A DNA stretch of 64,000 nt from an uncultured Campylobacter sp. (GTDB lineage: Bacteria; Campylobacterota; Campylobacteria; Campylobacterales; Campylobacteraceae): the NCBI RefSeq assembly GCF_937980635.1, contig NZ_CALJPG010000008.1, positions 1 through 64,000 of the forward strand. Reading direction: 5' to 3'. Shown here piece by piece: positions 50,510-58,999 of this stretch (its first letter is position 1; the number at the start of each line of letters is the position of its first letter). The translations under genes and the position numbers were made by a program. The notes under the pieces are model-generated. The model had not been told where the DNA came from, made no database searches, and worked only from the letters and a program-made list of their open reading frames with translations.

Positions 50510-52690
50510 CTACTTCCCGTCTAAATTTAAAATTTCACTCGAAATTTCATCTATCGTCGCGTTGAAATCCTCCGCCAGTGCGCGCTTTAGCTCCTCTTTC
50601 GCCGCCATCATATCGCGCACGATCGCAGCTTCAAACTCCTCTCGATTCAGCGCCTCGTCGCCCTTGGCAAACGCAAAATCCAGCCCAAACCACGTAGCCA
50701 CGGCAAACGCAGGCACGCACACCACCGCGCCCGGGCCGCACACGAGCCCCGCACTACCGCTAGTCGCGCTGGCGCCTGCTTTGGTAATGGTTTTCGCGCC
50801 CGTCTTGGCCGCAGTTTTAGCGAGGCTCTTGCTTATTAGCTTTGCGCCCAGCACGCCGCCCAGCGCCCCCAGCCCCGTCCCGCTCGCGCGATACGCCTTG
50901 CTTTTTAGGCTGAAGCTCTGCGTGACGTTGAGATCGATTTTCGCGCCGTATTTTTTGAGCGTAAAATTTAGCGAGCTCTCATAATTTTTGACGTTTGCCG
51001 CAGCGATCTTAGCGATATTTTCGCCAAAATCTTTCGGGAAGCTTTCGCTTACGAAGCCCGCAAATTTCTCATTCAGATACGCCCCCGCGTCATCGTCCCA
51101 CACGCCGTGCCACAGCACCAGATAATCGCTCAAAAATGAGTAATTGAAATCCGCCATTTTCTGCGCGCTAAGCCTCGCGCCCTCGTCGTAAACGGCATCG
51201 ATGTAGCTATTCAGCGCGGACGCGGCGTTTGCTTCCGCGGCAAGGCGCGTGGCGTTTAGCTCGCCTCTTAACGCATCTGCCTCGCGAGCACTTAAGATCA
51301 GCCGCTCGCCGCTTTGCAGCACGATCTGCACGCCCGTCTCGACCGCGCTTTTAGGATGTGCGCCCTCCGCTTCGCCCGCAGCAGTGCGCGTCTGCGCGGC
51401 GCAGATCAAACATAGCGTGACGTAGGCAAGCGCAAAGATAGTGCCGCTGAAGCGCCCTATTTTGGGCGCAGCCCGCGGCATAAAAAGCACGAAGGCACAA
51501 ATATGCAAGATCGCGCAGTAAAAAACAAAATCGCCCGCGCAGATCAGAAACAAAAGAGCGATTTTTAGCGCGCTAGGGCTCTGCGACAGCGCCAGCTCAA
51601 ACAGCGCGTTTTTATAAAATTTCAAAGCGTAAATTTCATTTAGCAGGGCGGATTTGAAGTGCGCTTGCGGCGCGGTAGATTTTAAAATTTCAAAAATTTT
51701 ATCTACCGATACGGGGCTTGTCGCGGATTTTTCAGCAGGACTGTCGGCAGCCATACTCGGTGCGGCGGGATTTTGGGCTAAATTTTGCGCTGCAGCGGGG
51801 CTAGTCGTAGAATTTTTAGCGTTGATTTGCCGCGTAGCGACGGGATTTACCTTGGAATTTTCAGCCGAGGCGTACACCGCCCTGACGGAGATCGCTTTAA
51901 AATTTGCGGGCGAAGCGGTAGGTTTTTTGACGGCGTCTGATGCGAATTTAATGGCATTATCAGCCTCGGAATTTACGACAACCATGGCGGCGTTATTCAC
52001 AGCGAAATTTTTAGCGGATTTAGCGGCATTATCTGTTGCAAAATTTCCGACGGGTGCGGAAACCTTATTCCTCGCGTAGTCTTCGGCAGATGAAGTGGTG
52101 CGGGCGGGCGGAGTAAAATTTATCGCGGAATTTAAAGAGTGTGTGGCTGGATCCGCAGCGTCCGCGAGCCGCAAATAGGCCAAATTTATGGCAAAATTTA
52201 CCGCTACGGCAAGCATGGCGAGCAGCAAAATACTAAGTTTGAGCGATAAAATTCTAGGATTTTTAATCTCTTTTAGGCTGAGCTTAAGCACCGCTAGACG
52301 CATCAGAGCAAGAGCTGCAGGCAGTGCCGCCAGCGTCACGAAAAGCTCCGCACCGCGCAAATCGGCTAGGCCTAGCGCCAAAGTGGCGCTTAAGAAGGTC
52401 GCGCCCGCGCAAGCAAAAATCCCGCTTATCAGCCTGCCTCTAAAAATTTTAATCAAAGTCCCGCCGCTACGAAATAGCGCCGCATTGGCGCGCTGCTTCG
52501 CCTCGTAAAAAAAGCTAAATAGCACCCGAAATAGCGCGTAAGCCCAAAACGCCGCCAACGCGCAAAAGCCCGCATCGTCCAAATCCTGCGCGTAAAGCGC
52601 GAAGTAAAAAATGCTAACGATCAGCGCTAGCCTAAGCGCTATTTCACAGATCCAGCGGCGCGTCGTCGTCATCGAGCCTGTTTGCCTCAT
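50510..52690 (-). CDS. Large Ala-rich multi-pass membrane protein with low-complexity insert
   Basis: Up to 726 residues (or about 720 from the ATG at 52672). The first ~180 residues hold four or five TM helices (LALIVSIFYFALY, LISGIFACAGATFLSATLAL, LFVTLAALPAALALM). Residues about 190-330 are a low-complexity Ala/Asn/Ser/Pro/Lys region with near-repeats (NFAxxNAAKSAKNFAVNNAA type). Two more TMs follow (ALLFLICAGDFVFYCAILHICAFVLFM, FSGTIFALAYVTLCLI). A long helical periplasmic or cytosolic part comes next, then a glycine-rich hairpin (GASATSGSAGLVCGPGAVVCVPAFAVATWFGLD). I recognise no family. It overlaps the dnaB end by 46 bases, so it is co-transcribed. Confidence 0.72.
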   Translation of the reverse strand: MRQTGSMTTTRRWICEIALRLALIVSIFYFALYAQDLDDAGFCALAAFWAYALFRVLFSFFYEAKQRANAALFRSGGTLIKIFRGRLISGIFACAGATFLSATLALGLADLRGAELFVTLAALPAALALMRLAVLKLSLKEIKNPRILSLKLSILLLAMLAVAVNFAINLAYLRLADAADPATHSLNSAINFTPPARTTSSAEDYARNKVSAPVGNFATDNAAKSAKNFAVNNAAMVVVNSEADNAIKFASDAVKKPTASPANFKAISVRAVYASAENSKVNPVATRQINAKNSTTSPAAAQNLAQNPAAPSMAADSPAEKSATSPVSVDKIFEILKSTAPQAHFKSALLNEIYALKFYKNALFELALSQSPSALKIALLFLICAGDFVFYCAILHICAFVLFMPRAAPKIGRFSGTIFALAYVTLCLICAAQTRTAAGEAEGAHPKSAVETGVQIVLQSGERLILSAREADALRGELNATRLAAEANAASALNSYIDAVYDEGARLSAQKMADFNYSFLSDYLVLWHGVWDDDAGAYLNEKFAGFVSESFPKDFGENIAKIAAANVKNYESSLNFTLKKYGAKIDLNVTQSFSLKSKAYRASGTGLGALGGVLGAKLISKSLAKTAAKTGAKTITKAGASATSGSAGLVCGPGAVVCVPAFAVATWFGLDFAFAKGDEALNREEFEAAIVRDMMAAKEELKRALAEDFNATIDEISSEILNLDGK

Positions 52691-54785
52691 TAATCTTTGG
52701 AATGCCCATCTCTTCGATATTTAAAGGCGGTGCGGGTTTAAATTTCGCTTCGTCCTGCCGCCGCTCTTGCGCTTCAAAAGACGACCTGCTGCCATCGGCA
52801 CTATCATCACTCTCAAAATACGAGGCATCCTCTCGCTGCGTACTCTCCGCTCCTCGCGACGCGCCCGCTACCTTCTCTGCGCCTTGCGATGTACCCTCTG
52901 CGCCTTGCTGCGCGCCTTTCGTGCCCCGCGATGTGTCTTTTACGCCCTGCGGAGTGCCCGATAAATTTTTATGCACGTCTGTTTCGGGCGCGACACTGCC
53001 CGCTCTTGCATCATCTAAATTTTGCTCCTCAAATTCTTGCTTTTGCGGTGCGTCCTGTGCCGCGCGACGCACCTCTGCTAAGCCCTGCTCTGCGCTAAGC
53101 TTAGACTCGCCGTCTATCTCCTCGCCGTCCTGCGCATCGCTTTGACCGAAGCTAGGCATCTCGTCAAGATCGATATTTACGCTGGAATTTCGAGCGCTAG
53201 CGGAGCTTGCGTTTAAATTTACGCCGCTATTTTGCGCTTCGTTAAAATTTTGAGCTTCATTAAAATTCTGCGTTAAATTCTGCTGCAAATTCTGCGCCGT
53301 ATCGAGGCGCGGCGCTGCGGCGTCCTCGAAGCCCTGATCTTGCAGCTGCGAGACGTAGTCGAGATTGTCATTTTCGTTAAAGATCGCGCTCTCGCTGGGC
53401 TCGCCGCCGAAGCTCGTATTGACAAAGCGGGTAAATCTACCCTGAAAGCCCACCTCGATCGTCCTGCCCGCCTCGCCCGAGCGGTTTTTGCCGACGATGA
53501 TTTCGGCTTTTTCCTGATAGTCGTTGCGCCTAAATACGGGCTCGCCCGCGTCCTTGCCCTCGGCCTCCAGCCGCGAAATGCGCTCGCGCTCCATCTGCTC
53601 CTTATAAACCTCGTCGCGATAGACGAAAAGTATGATGTCGGCGTCCTGCTCGATCGCGCCGCTTTCGCGCAGATCGCTTAGCATCGGGCGTTTGTTCGAG
53701 CGCGCCTCAAGCGAGCGGTTTAGTTGCGACAGCGCGATGATCGGGATGTTTAGCTCGCGCGCTAAAAGCTTGAGCCCGCGTGAAATTTCAGCGATTTGCA
53801 AGTGGCGCTCGGAGTAGTTGCTCGTGCTCGTCATAAGTCCGATGTAATCGATCACGCAAAGCTCGATGTTGGCGTCCGCGGATTTGAGCTTGCGCAGCTG
53901 GGTGCGGACTTGGTGGATGTTCACGTAGCCGCTGTCATAGACGAAAAGCGGCATATTTAGCACCGCGTCGCAGGCGTCGTTGAAGCGCGTCCAGTCGTCG
54001 TCGCTGAGCTTGGCGCTCATTATGTCGCTTAGCGGGATCGAGCTAAGCGCGCTTAGTATGCGATACATCAGCTGCACGGAGGGCATCTCGAGCGAGAAAA
54101 ATACGACGCCCTTGCCGCTTTGCAAAGTTTTCATCATCAAATTTAGCGCAAAGGCGGTTTTGCCCATGCCGGGGCGGGCGGCGATGATGATGAGCTCGCC
54201 CGGTTTCAACCCCTTCGTGCAGTCGTTTAGGAAGCGAAAGCCCGTATCAAGCCCCACGAGCTCCGAGCCTGCGAGCGCCTTTTGACGCTTCAGCTCCTCT
54301 ACTACGTCGGCGATAATCTCGTGCGATTTTTTGATACCGCCGTGGCGCTCCTCGTCGATGAGCTCGTAAATTTTGGAGCTGATTTTATCGGCGGTGTCTT
54401 TGCTGCGCACGGCTTCGTTTACCATCGAAGGGATCTCGTGCGCGACCTTGATTAGCGAGCGCTTGATCGATTTTTCACGCAGCTCGAGCGCGTATTTTGG
54501 GGCATCGACCACGCCGCTGGTGGCTACGACCTCGGTAAATGCGCCATCGTCGTAGCGCTCGGCTAGCCATTTTTTAACGAAGCTCGGCGCGATCGGCTCG
54601 TTGTGCGAGGAGCACTTGACGATCGCCTCGTAGATGTCGGCGTGCGGCTTGTAGAAAAAATCGCCGACCGAGATTATCTCGCTCAGCTCGCCGTATGCGT
54701 CCTCGTTTTGCAAAAGCGAGCTTAAGATCGCGCGCTCCATATCCAGATCGTATAAATTTGCAGGCACATTCTGCTTCGTTGCCAT
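52644..54785 (-). CDS. dnaB: Replicative DNA helicase with long disordered C-terminal extension
   Basis: A 713-residue DnaB. The N-terminal domain (LYDLDMERAILSSLLQNEDAYGE) and RecA-like motor are complete: Walker A AARPGMGKTAFALNLM (about 208-223), 'VVFFSLEMPSVQLMYRIL', Walker B region 'LCVIDYIGLM', 'ISRGLKLLARELNIPIIALSQLNR', 'SDLRESGAIEQDADIILFVYRDEVY', and the closing 'GRFTRFVNTSF' near residue 455. Normal bacterial enzymes end shortly after. Here ~255 more residues follow, rich in Gln, Asn, Ala, Glu and Ser with short repeats (NFNEAQNFNEAQN; GxxQGAEGTSQGAE). The end, 'PPLNIEEMGIPKINEANRL', looks less random. No intein splice motif was seen. Confidence 0.95.
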   Translation of the reverse strand: MATKQNVPANLYDLDMERAILSSLLQNEDAYGELSEIISVGDFFYKPHADIYEAIVKCSSHNEPIAPSFVKKWLAERYDDGAFTEVVATSGVVDAPKYALELREKSIKRSLIKVAHEIPSMVNEAVRSKDTADKISSKIYELIDEERHGGIKKSHEIIADVVEELKRQKALAGSELVGLDTGFRFLNDCTKGLKPGELIIIAARPGMGKTAFALNLMMKTLQSGKGVVFFSLEMPSVQLMYRILSALSSIPLSDIMSAKLSDDDWTRFNDACDAVLNMPLFVYDSGYVNIHQVRTQLRKLKSADANIELCVIDYIGLMTSTSNYSERHLQIAEISRGLKLLARELNIPIIALSQLNRSLEARSNKRPMLSDLRESGAIEQDADIILFVYRDEVYKEQMERERISRLEAEGKDAGEPVFRRNDYQEKAEIIVGKNRSGEAGRTIEVGFQGRFTRFVNTSFGGEPSESAIFNENDNLDYVSQLQDQGFEDAAAPRLDTAQNLQQNLTQNFNEAQNFNEAQNSGVNLNASSASARNSSVNIDLDEMPSFGQSDAQDGEEIDGESKLSAEQGLAEVRRAAQDAPQKQEFEEQNLDDARAGSVAPETDVHKNLSGTPQGVKDTSRGTKGAQQGAEGTSQGAEKVAGASRGAESTQREDASYFESDDSADGSRSSFEAQERRQDEAKFKPAPPLNIEEMGIPKINEANRLDDDDAPLDL

Positions 54786-55649
54786 CGCTTCCCCTCGTTT
54801 CGCATTTAAATTCTATAAAATTTCAAGCTCGCCTCCGCAAATCTCTGCGGCGCGATAATTTTAAATTTTATAGAATTGAAATCTCGCCTCTTAGCAAAAT
54901 TCTATCGGGCGGAATTTATAATTTCGACCGCTTTAAATTTTGCTATCTAAAATTTCATCCTCGGAATTTTCGCCTTTAAAATCCCGTCGGCTTGAAATTT
55001 CGCCCTTTGAAATTTTGACTCTTAGAATTTCTCTTGCCTTAAATTTAGGTGCAGGACGAAATCCAGCCGGATGAAATTTCGCGGCGTATCGAAAGTTCAT
55101 CCGTCAAGATTCCGCTTTGCGGCACGGAATTCTACCGAGGCAAATCCTACGAGTAAAATTGGCAAGCGCATAGAACCTGCGCCTAAATTTCATAGATAAC
55201 ATAAAATTCTACCGCTTAAAATTTCGCACGGTAAATTCTGCACTATAAAATTTCGCTTCAAATCGCGAGTTTTAAATTTTAAAATGAAATTTCAAGACGA
55301 AATTCCAAAGCCAAAATTTTAAACTCAAAAATTTCATACGAAATTTCAGCGTTAAAATTTCAAGCCCGAAATTTCAAAACCAAAATTCCAAGCCGCACTC
55401 CCCAAAGGCTCAAATTTAAAAGCGCCGCCTAAGGATAAAATTTTAAAATTTAAAAGCGCCGCTTTAAGGATGAAATTTTAAAATTTCACGCCAAGACGCG
55501 CTGTACCGATGAGCCGAACAAACCGCGATAAACCCAAGAGCGCCTTAAAACGCCGAGCAAACTACAACTAGCCAAGCGCGCCAGAATTCAGAGCCAAGCT
55601 ACCCAAGCCACGAATCATAGCGGCTTTAACCAGCTAGGCGCCGCAGCCC
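54786..55649. other. 864-base gene-free spacer built of AAATTT words, with a direct repeat
   Basis: No credible gene on either strand. The stretch is a string of AAATTTC/GAAATTT/AAAATTTT/AGAATTC words spaced about 10-20 bases apart. Within it a 34-41 base unit occurs twice in tandem (55412-55448 and 55446-55486), sharing AAATTTAAAAGCGCCGC, then TAAGGAT, then AAATTTTAAAATT. I see no promoter or RNA gene that I could defend. Confidence 0.6.
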
Positions 55650-56717
55650 TCACGCGCCTTCGCGAACTCGCACCTCGTCCTCGACCTCTTGCAAAAACCG
55701 CTCCACGAGCTTGCTCTCCTCGAGTTTGGCGACCACTTCGCCGTGGCGCATCACGATGCCGCGCCCGTTGCCGAATGCGATCGCCACGTCCGCGCCCTTC
55801 GCCTCGCCGATCGCATTTACGACGCAGCCCATGACGCTGATATTTAGCGGCGTTTTGATGTGCGCGGTTTTTTCTTCAACGATTTTGATCGCGCTTAGCA
55901 GATCGCTTTGCAAACGCCCGCAGGTAGGGCACGAGATGATATTTACGCCGCTTTTTTGCACGCCCGCATCCTGCAGGATCGCGCGCGCGACGCGGATCTC
56001 CTCCTCAAGCTCGCCCGTGATGCTCACGCGCATCGTATCGCCGATCCCCTCCATTAGAAGCGTACCAAGCGCGATCGCGCTCTTGATGCTCGCGTGAAAT
56101 TTCGTCCCGGCCTCGGTCACACCCAGATGAAAAGGATACTCGCATAGCGGGCGCAGCGCGCGATACGCAGCTACCGTACTCGGCGCGTCCGAAGTCTTAA
56201 GAGAGATCGCGATGTCGCTAAAGTCCTCATCCTGCAGCAGCGCGGCGTTATACAGCGCGCTTTGCACCATCGCCTCCACGCTGCGGCCGTATTTTTGCTC
56301 AAACTGTTCCTCAAGCGAGCCCAAATTTACGCCGATGCGGATAGGCAGGCTGCGAGCTTTGCACGCACGCACGACCTCCTTGATACGGTCCTTGCCGCCT
56401 ATATTGCCGGGATTTATGCGGATAGCATCGACAAACTCCGCAACCTGTAGCGCCAAGCGAAAATTAAAATGGATGTCCGCTACGATGGGAAGCGGCGAGC
56501 TTTTTTTGATGCGTGCGAGCGCGTCCGCGTCCGCTTTATCGAGTACGGCGCAGCGCACGATGTCGCAGCCTGCGAAATACAGGCGGTTTATCTGCTCTAG
56601 CGTGCCCTCCACGTCCTTGGTCTTAGAAAAGCTCATCGACTGCACGGAGATGGGCGCGCCGCCGCCGATTTTGACGGAGCCGACGGAGATTTGGCGGGTC
56701 GGATAGCGATTTTTCAA
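55650..56717 (-). CDS. ispG: 4-hydroxy-3-methylbut-2-enyl diphosphate synthase (GcpE)
   Basis: A 355-residue IspG, penultimate enzyme of the MEP isoprenoid pathway (MEcPP to HMBPP). The TIM-barrel part has 'GGGAPISVQSMSFSKTKDVEGTL' and 'PIVADIHFNFRLALQ'. The 4Fe-4S site is formed by ISCPTCGR (about 261-268) and 'MGCVVNAIGEAKGADVAIAFG' (about 297-317, Cys and Glu ligands). Length matches the bacterial form. It supplies isoprenoid precursors for the menaquinone made via mqnE and UbiD. Long AAATTT spacers isolate it. Confidence 0.97.
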   Translation of the reverse strand: MKNRYPTRQISVGSVKIGGGAPISVQSMSFSKTKDVEGTLEQINRLYFAGCDIVRCAVLDKADADALARIKKSSPLPIVADIHFNFRLALQVAEFVDAIRINPGNIGGKDRIKEVVRACKARSLPIRIGVNLGSLEEQFEQKYGRSVEAMVQSALYNAALLQDEDFSDIAISLKTSDAPSTVAAYRALRPLCEYPFHLGVTEAGTKFHASIKSAIALGTLLMEGIGDTMRVSITGELEEEIRVARAILQDAGVQKSGVNIISCPTCGRLQSDLLSAIKIVEEKTAHIKTPLNISVMGCVVNAIGEAKGADVAIAFGNGRGIVMRHGEVVAKLEESKLVERFLQEVEDEVRVREGA

Positions 56718-57346
56718 ATTTAAGCCTTTAGAATTTTTTGCGCTATTTTATTCAAAACGGGGTTAAAATTTAATAATTCGCACTCGCTAGCCGCCGCTAG
56801 AATTTTGCCTGCAAAATTTCACCCGCTAAATTTTACTTTCGCGCTTGCAAAAAATTTCATTTCGCCGCGAAATTTGAGCGAATAGAGCTCTATAAAATTC
56901 CGCCATATAATAAAATTCTAAAAATTTCGGTAGCAGGCGAAACTCTGCAAAATTTGATGGCAAGCGAAATTTAATAAACCACGCAGCTAAGCAAAATTCT
57001 GCAAATTTAGCAGGCGGGCGAAGTCCTACGACATAAAATTATAAAATTAAGCTCTTGAAATTTCGGCGAAATTTTAACCGCAGTGTAGTCGCAGCGCCCG
57101 TTCGCGCAGGACAAGCGTAATCCGATTTATCATAGCAGCGCGGCATACAGCCGTGAAATTTCAAAGCCCGCAGATGAAATATGAAAATTTTATCTTTAAT
57201 TGCAGCAGTAGGGAGCATTGTTTCGAACGGCGACAAAGCCAAAAAAAACATCAGCGTTCATGTTTTTGCAATGCAACCGCCGTTCTTACAGAGGCAGCGA
57301 AATTAAACTGCCTACGCATATAAATTGCGCCGGCGTGCCGCCTAGG
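56718..57346. other. 629-base gene-free spacer
   Basis: AAATTT/AAAATTC-rich, with several similar ~50-base pieces around 56930-57020 containing GCAAAATT(C/T)...GCAGGCGGGCGAA variants. A 70-codon minus-strand frame (57251-57039) lacks a ribosome site and family signs, and I do not count it as a gene. Confidence 0.55.
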
Positions 57347-58411
57347 CTAGCGCACCAGCTCCATATTTACCTTGACCCTGCTCATCTTGTCCTGCAGCAT
57401 ATCCATCACCGACTCATTGCGCGACGAAGCATCATCCATCGGGGCTTCGTGCTGCTGCCACTTGCTTTTCGGCGCGGCAGGACCCCACTGCGACGAAAAT
57501 ATCAGTCCTCGCTTTTTCTCGGTCTCAGGCGCAGGCTCATAAGGCTGTGGAGCGGGCTTCGCCCAACGCTCATCATAACGTATCGCAGCACCTTGTCCTA
57601 GCGCATTACCCCGCTCTGGCGACGGTATTTTACCAAGCGCGCTACCGCCAGAGCGCCCTATCGCACGGCTAGAGCGAGCAGATGTGGGAAGATAGGGCGC
57701 GCGGGCATTTTGACGAGCCGTATACTTCGTGGCACTCGAATGAGATGCAGCTGTATGCCCCATAGCGCCAGAACGAGTTGCACTATAGCCGTAGCGAGCT
57801 TGCGGCTGTGCAATTTGAGTCGTCGTTAATTTGCGAGCTTGTGCGTCTACGATTTTGCCGGTCTGATCATCCGCGCCTCCGTGAGTTTGCGCGCTTACGC
57901 TTCTCCGCATATCTGTGCCTCTGTAAGTTTGCTCCGTATCGCGGGCGTTTGGCACCTCATCCTCATAGATACGGGTCTTTGGCAAACGCATCAGCGTCGC
58001 GACTAGGCTCTTGCTAGCTCCATTCTGACTGCTTGATTGATTGGCTGGGCGCCTAGATGCTTTATTTCTCGCATAATGCGATGCGAAATTTTGCCCAGAA
58101 TTTTTAGTAAAATTTTTCGCACTTTTTCGCGTGGAATTTTTAGCGAAATTCCCAGATGCACGTGTATTTTTTGTGAACTTGGAATTTGAAAGGCTTTTAG
58201 CATTTGCAGGTTTTTTAGCATGCGGCTCGGCAGAGGATTTTGCCGAGGTATTTTTACTCGGATGATCTTTGGCTCGCAAATTTTGAGATGAAATTTTATA
58301 TTTACGGTTTTGCAACGCGGAAGGTGATTTGTGGCTTTGCTGAGCGGCAAAAGCGCTAGAGAAGCTCGCCAAAATGAACGCGATTAAAAAGATACGAGCT
58401 AAATTTTTCAT
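57347..58411 (-). CDS. Secreted basic low-complexity protein
   Basis: A 354-residue protein with a clear signal peptide (MKNLARIFLIAFILASFSSAFA). Residues 25-130 are very rich in Ser, Lys, Asn, Ala and Arg with near-repeats (FAKNSTRKSAKNFTKNSGQNF). The middle is rich in Thr/Gln/Ala/Arg/Tyr. The last ~55 residues ('KRGLIFSSQWGPAAPKSKWQQ' and 'ESVMDMLQDKMSRVKVNMELVR') look more ordered and end in an amphipathic helix. It is highly basic overall, like proteins that bind LOS, peptidoglycan or DNA in the periplasm. I recognise no family. An AAAGGAAAACG site precedes the ATG. Confidence 0.72.
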   Translation of the reverse strand: MKNLARIFLIAFILASFSSAFAAQQSHKSPSALQNRKYKISSQNLRAKDHPSKNTSAKSSAEPHAKKPANAKSLSNSKFTKNTRASGNFAKNSTRKSAKNFTKNSGQNFASHYARNKASRRPANQSSSQNGASKSLVATLMRLPKTRIYEDEVPNARDTEQTYRGTDMRRSVSAQTHGGADDQTGKIVDAQARKLTTTQIAQPQARYGYSATRSGAMGHTAASHSSATKYTARQNARAPYLPTSARSSRAIGRSGGSALGKIPSPERGNALGQGAAIRYDERWAKPAPQPYEPAPETEKKRGLIFSSQWGPAAPKSKWQQHEAPMDDASSRNESVMDMLQDKMSRVKVNMELVR

Positions 58412-58999
58412 CGTTTTCCTTTCAATGGATTTTAGGCGAAATTTAGCAAAGCTTAGATTAAGCGGCGCTAAATTTAATGAGTGAGGCTATGAAATCTCAG
58501 CTCTAATTCAAAGCTGTATCGCCAAATAAAAGGCTAAGCTTGAAAAATTCCGCAGCTAGGATTCTGTTTGGCAATAGAATTTTATCACAACAAAAATATG
58601 ATGCCACAACAAAATTTTATCTTGTAAGTGTTTAGGCGGAAGGGCTGATAAAATTTTAAAGCTTTAGAATTCTGCGCTTAGATTTTAAGTGGCAAGTCAG
58701 AATTTAAGGTAAAAGCAAACTCATATAAAGTTTTTAAATTTAAAGGATAATGCGGCAAGACCGCAAATTTGCGGTGAGATACAAAATTTATCAGATCATG
58801 CGGTGACTAAAAATTACACCGCTTAATCGTTAAATTAATAATAAATCACCGCGCTTTAGACATATCCAAAACGCGGCACATATCATTATGGCGGCGTATG
58901 GCAAAAATATCGCCGCGCATAAAGCATTTCGCGGCGCTGTAAAATCTCACAGCGCCACAGCAAGGCGTATAGGAGCGCCGAATGACGCTCCTATGAGGG
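58412..58999. other. 588-base spacer with hairpins near the groEL end
   Basis: The part 58412-58880 is AAATTT-rich and gene-free. Toward groEL three GC-rich hairpins occur in a row; the first pairs GCGGCG (58891-58896) with CGCCGC (58911-58916), and the other two are listed as the groESL terminator. Confidence 0.6.
58933..58994 (-). terminator. Tandem stem-loops downstream of groEL
   Basis: ATAGGAGCG (58969-58977) pairs with CGCTCCTAT (58986-58994), starting 6 bases past the groEL stop. GGCGCTGT (58933-58940) pairs with ACAGCGCC (58949-58956). Both stems are perfect with 8-base loops. Neither has a strong T-tract, so they may end transcription poorly but protect the 3' end of this abundant mRNA. 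Confidence 0.6.

Noticed and set aside
52702..53145. Long plus-strand frames opposite the dnaB tail
   Set aside because: Repetitive composition of the tail opens antisense frames; none has a start signal or family resemblance.
52644..54785. Intein inside DnaB as cause of its large size
   Set aside because: The helicase motifs run without interruption, and no intein start (C...) or end (HN) blocks are present; the extra length is a C-terminal tail.
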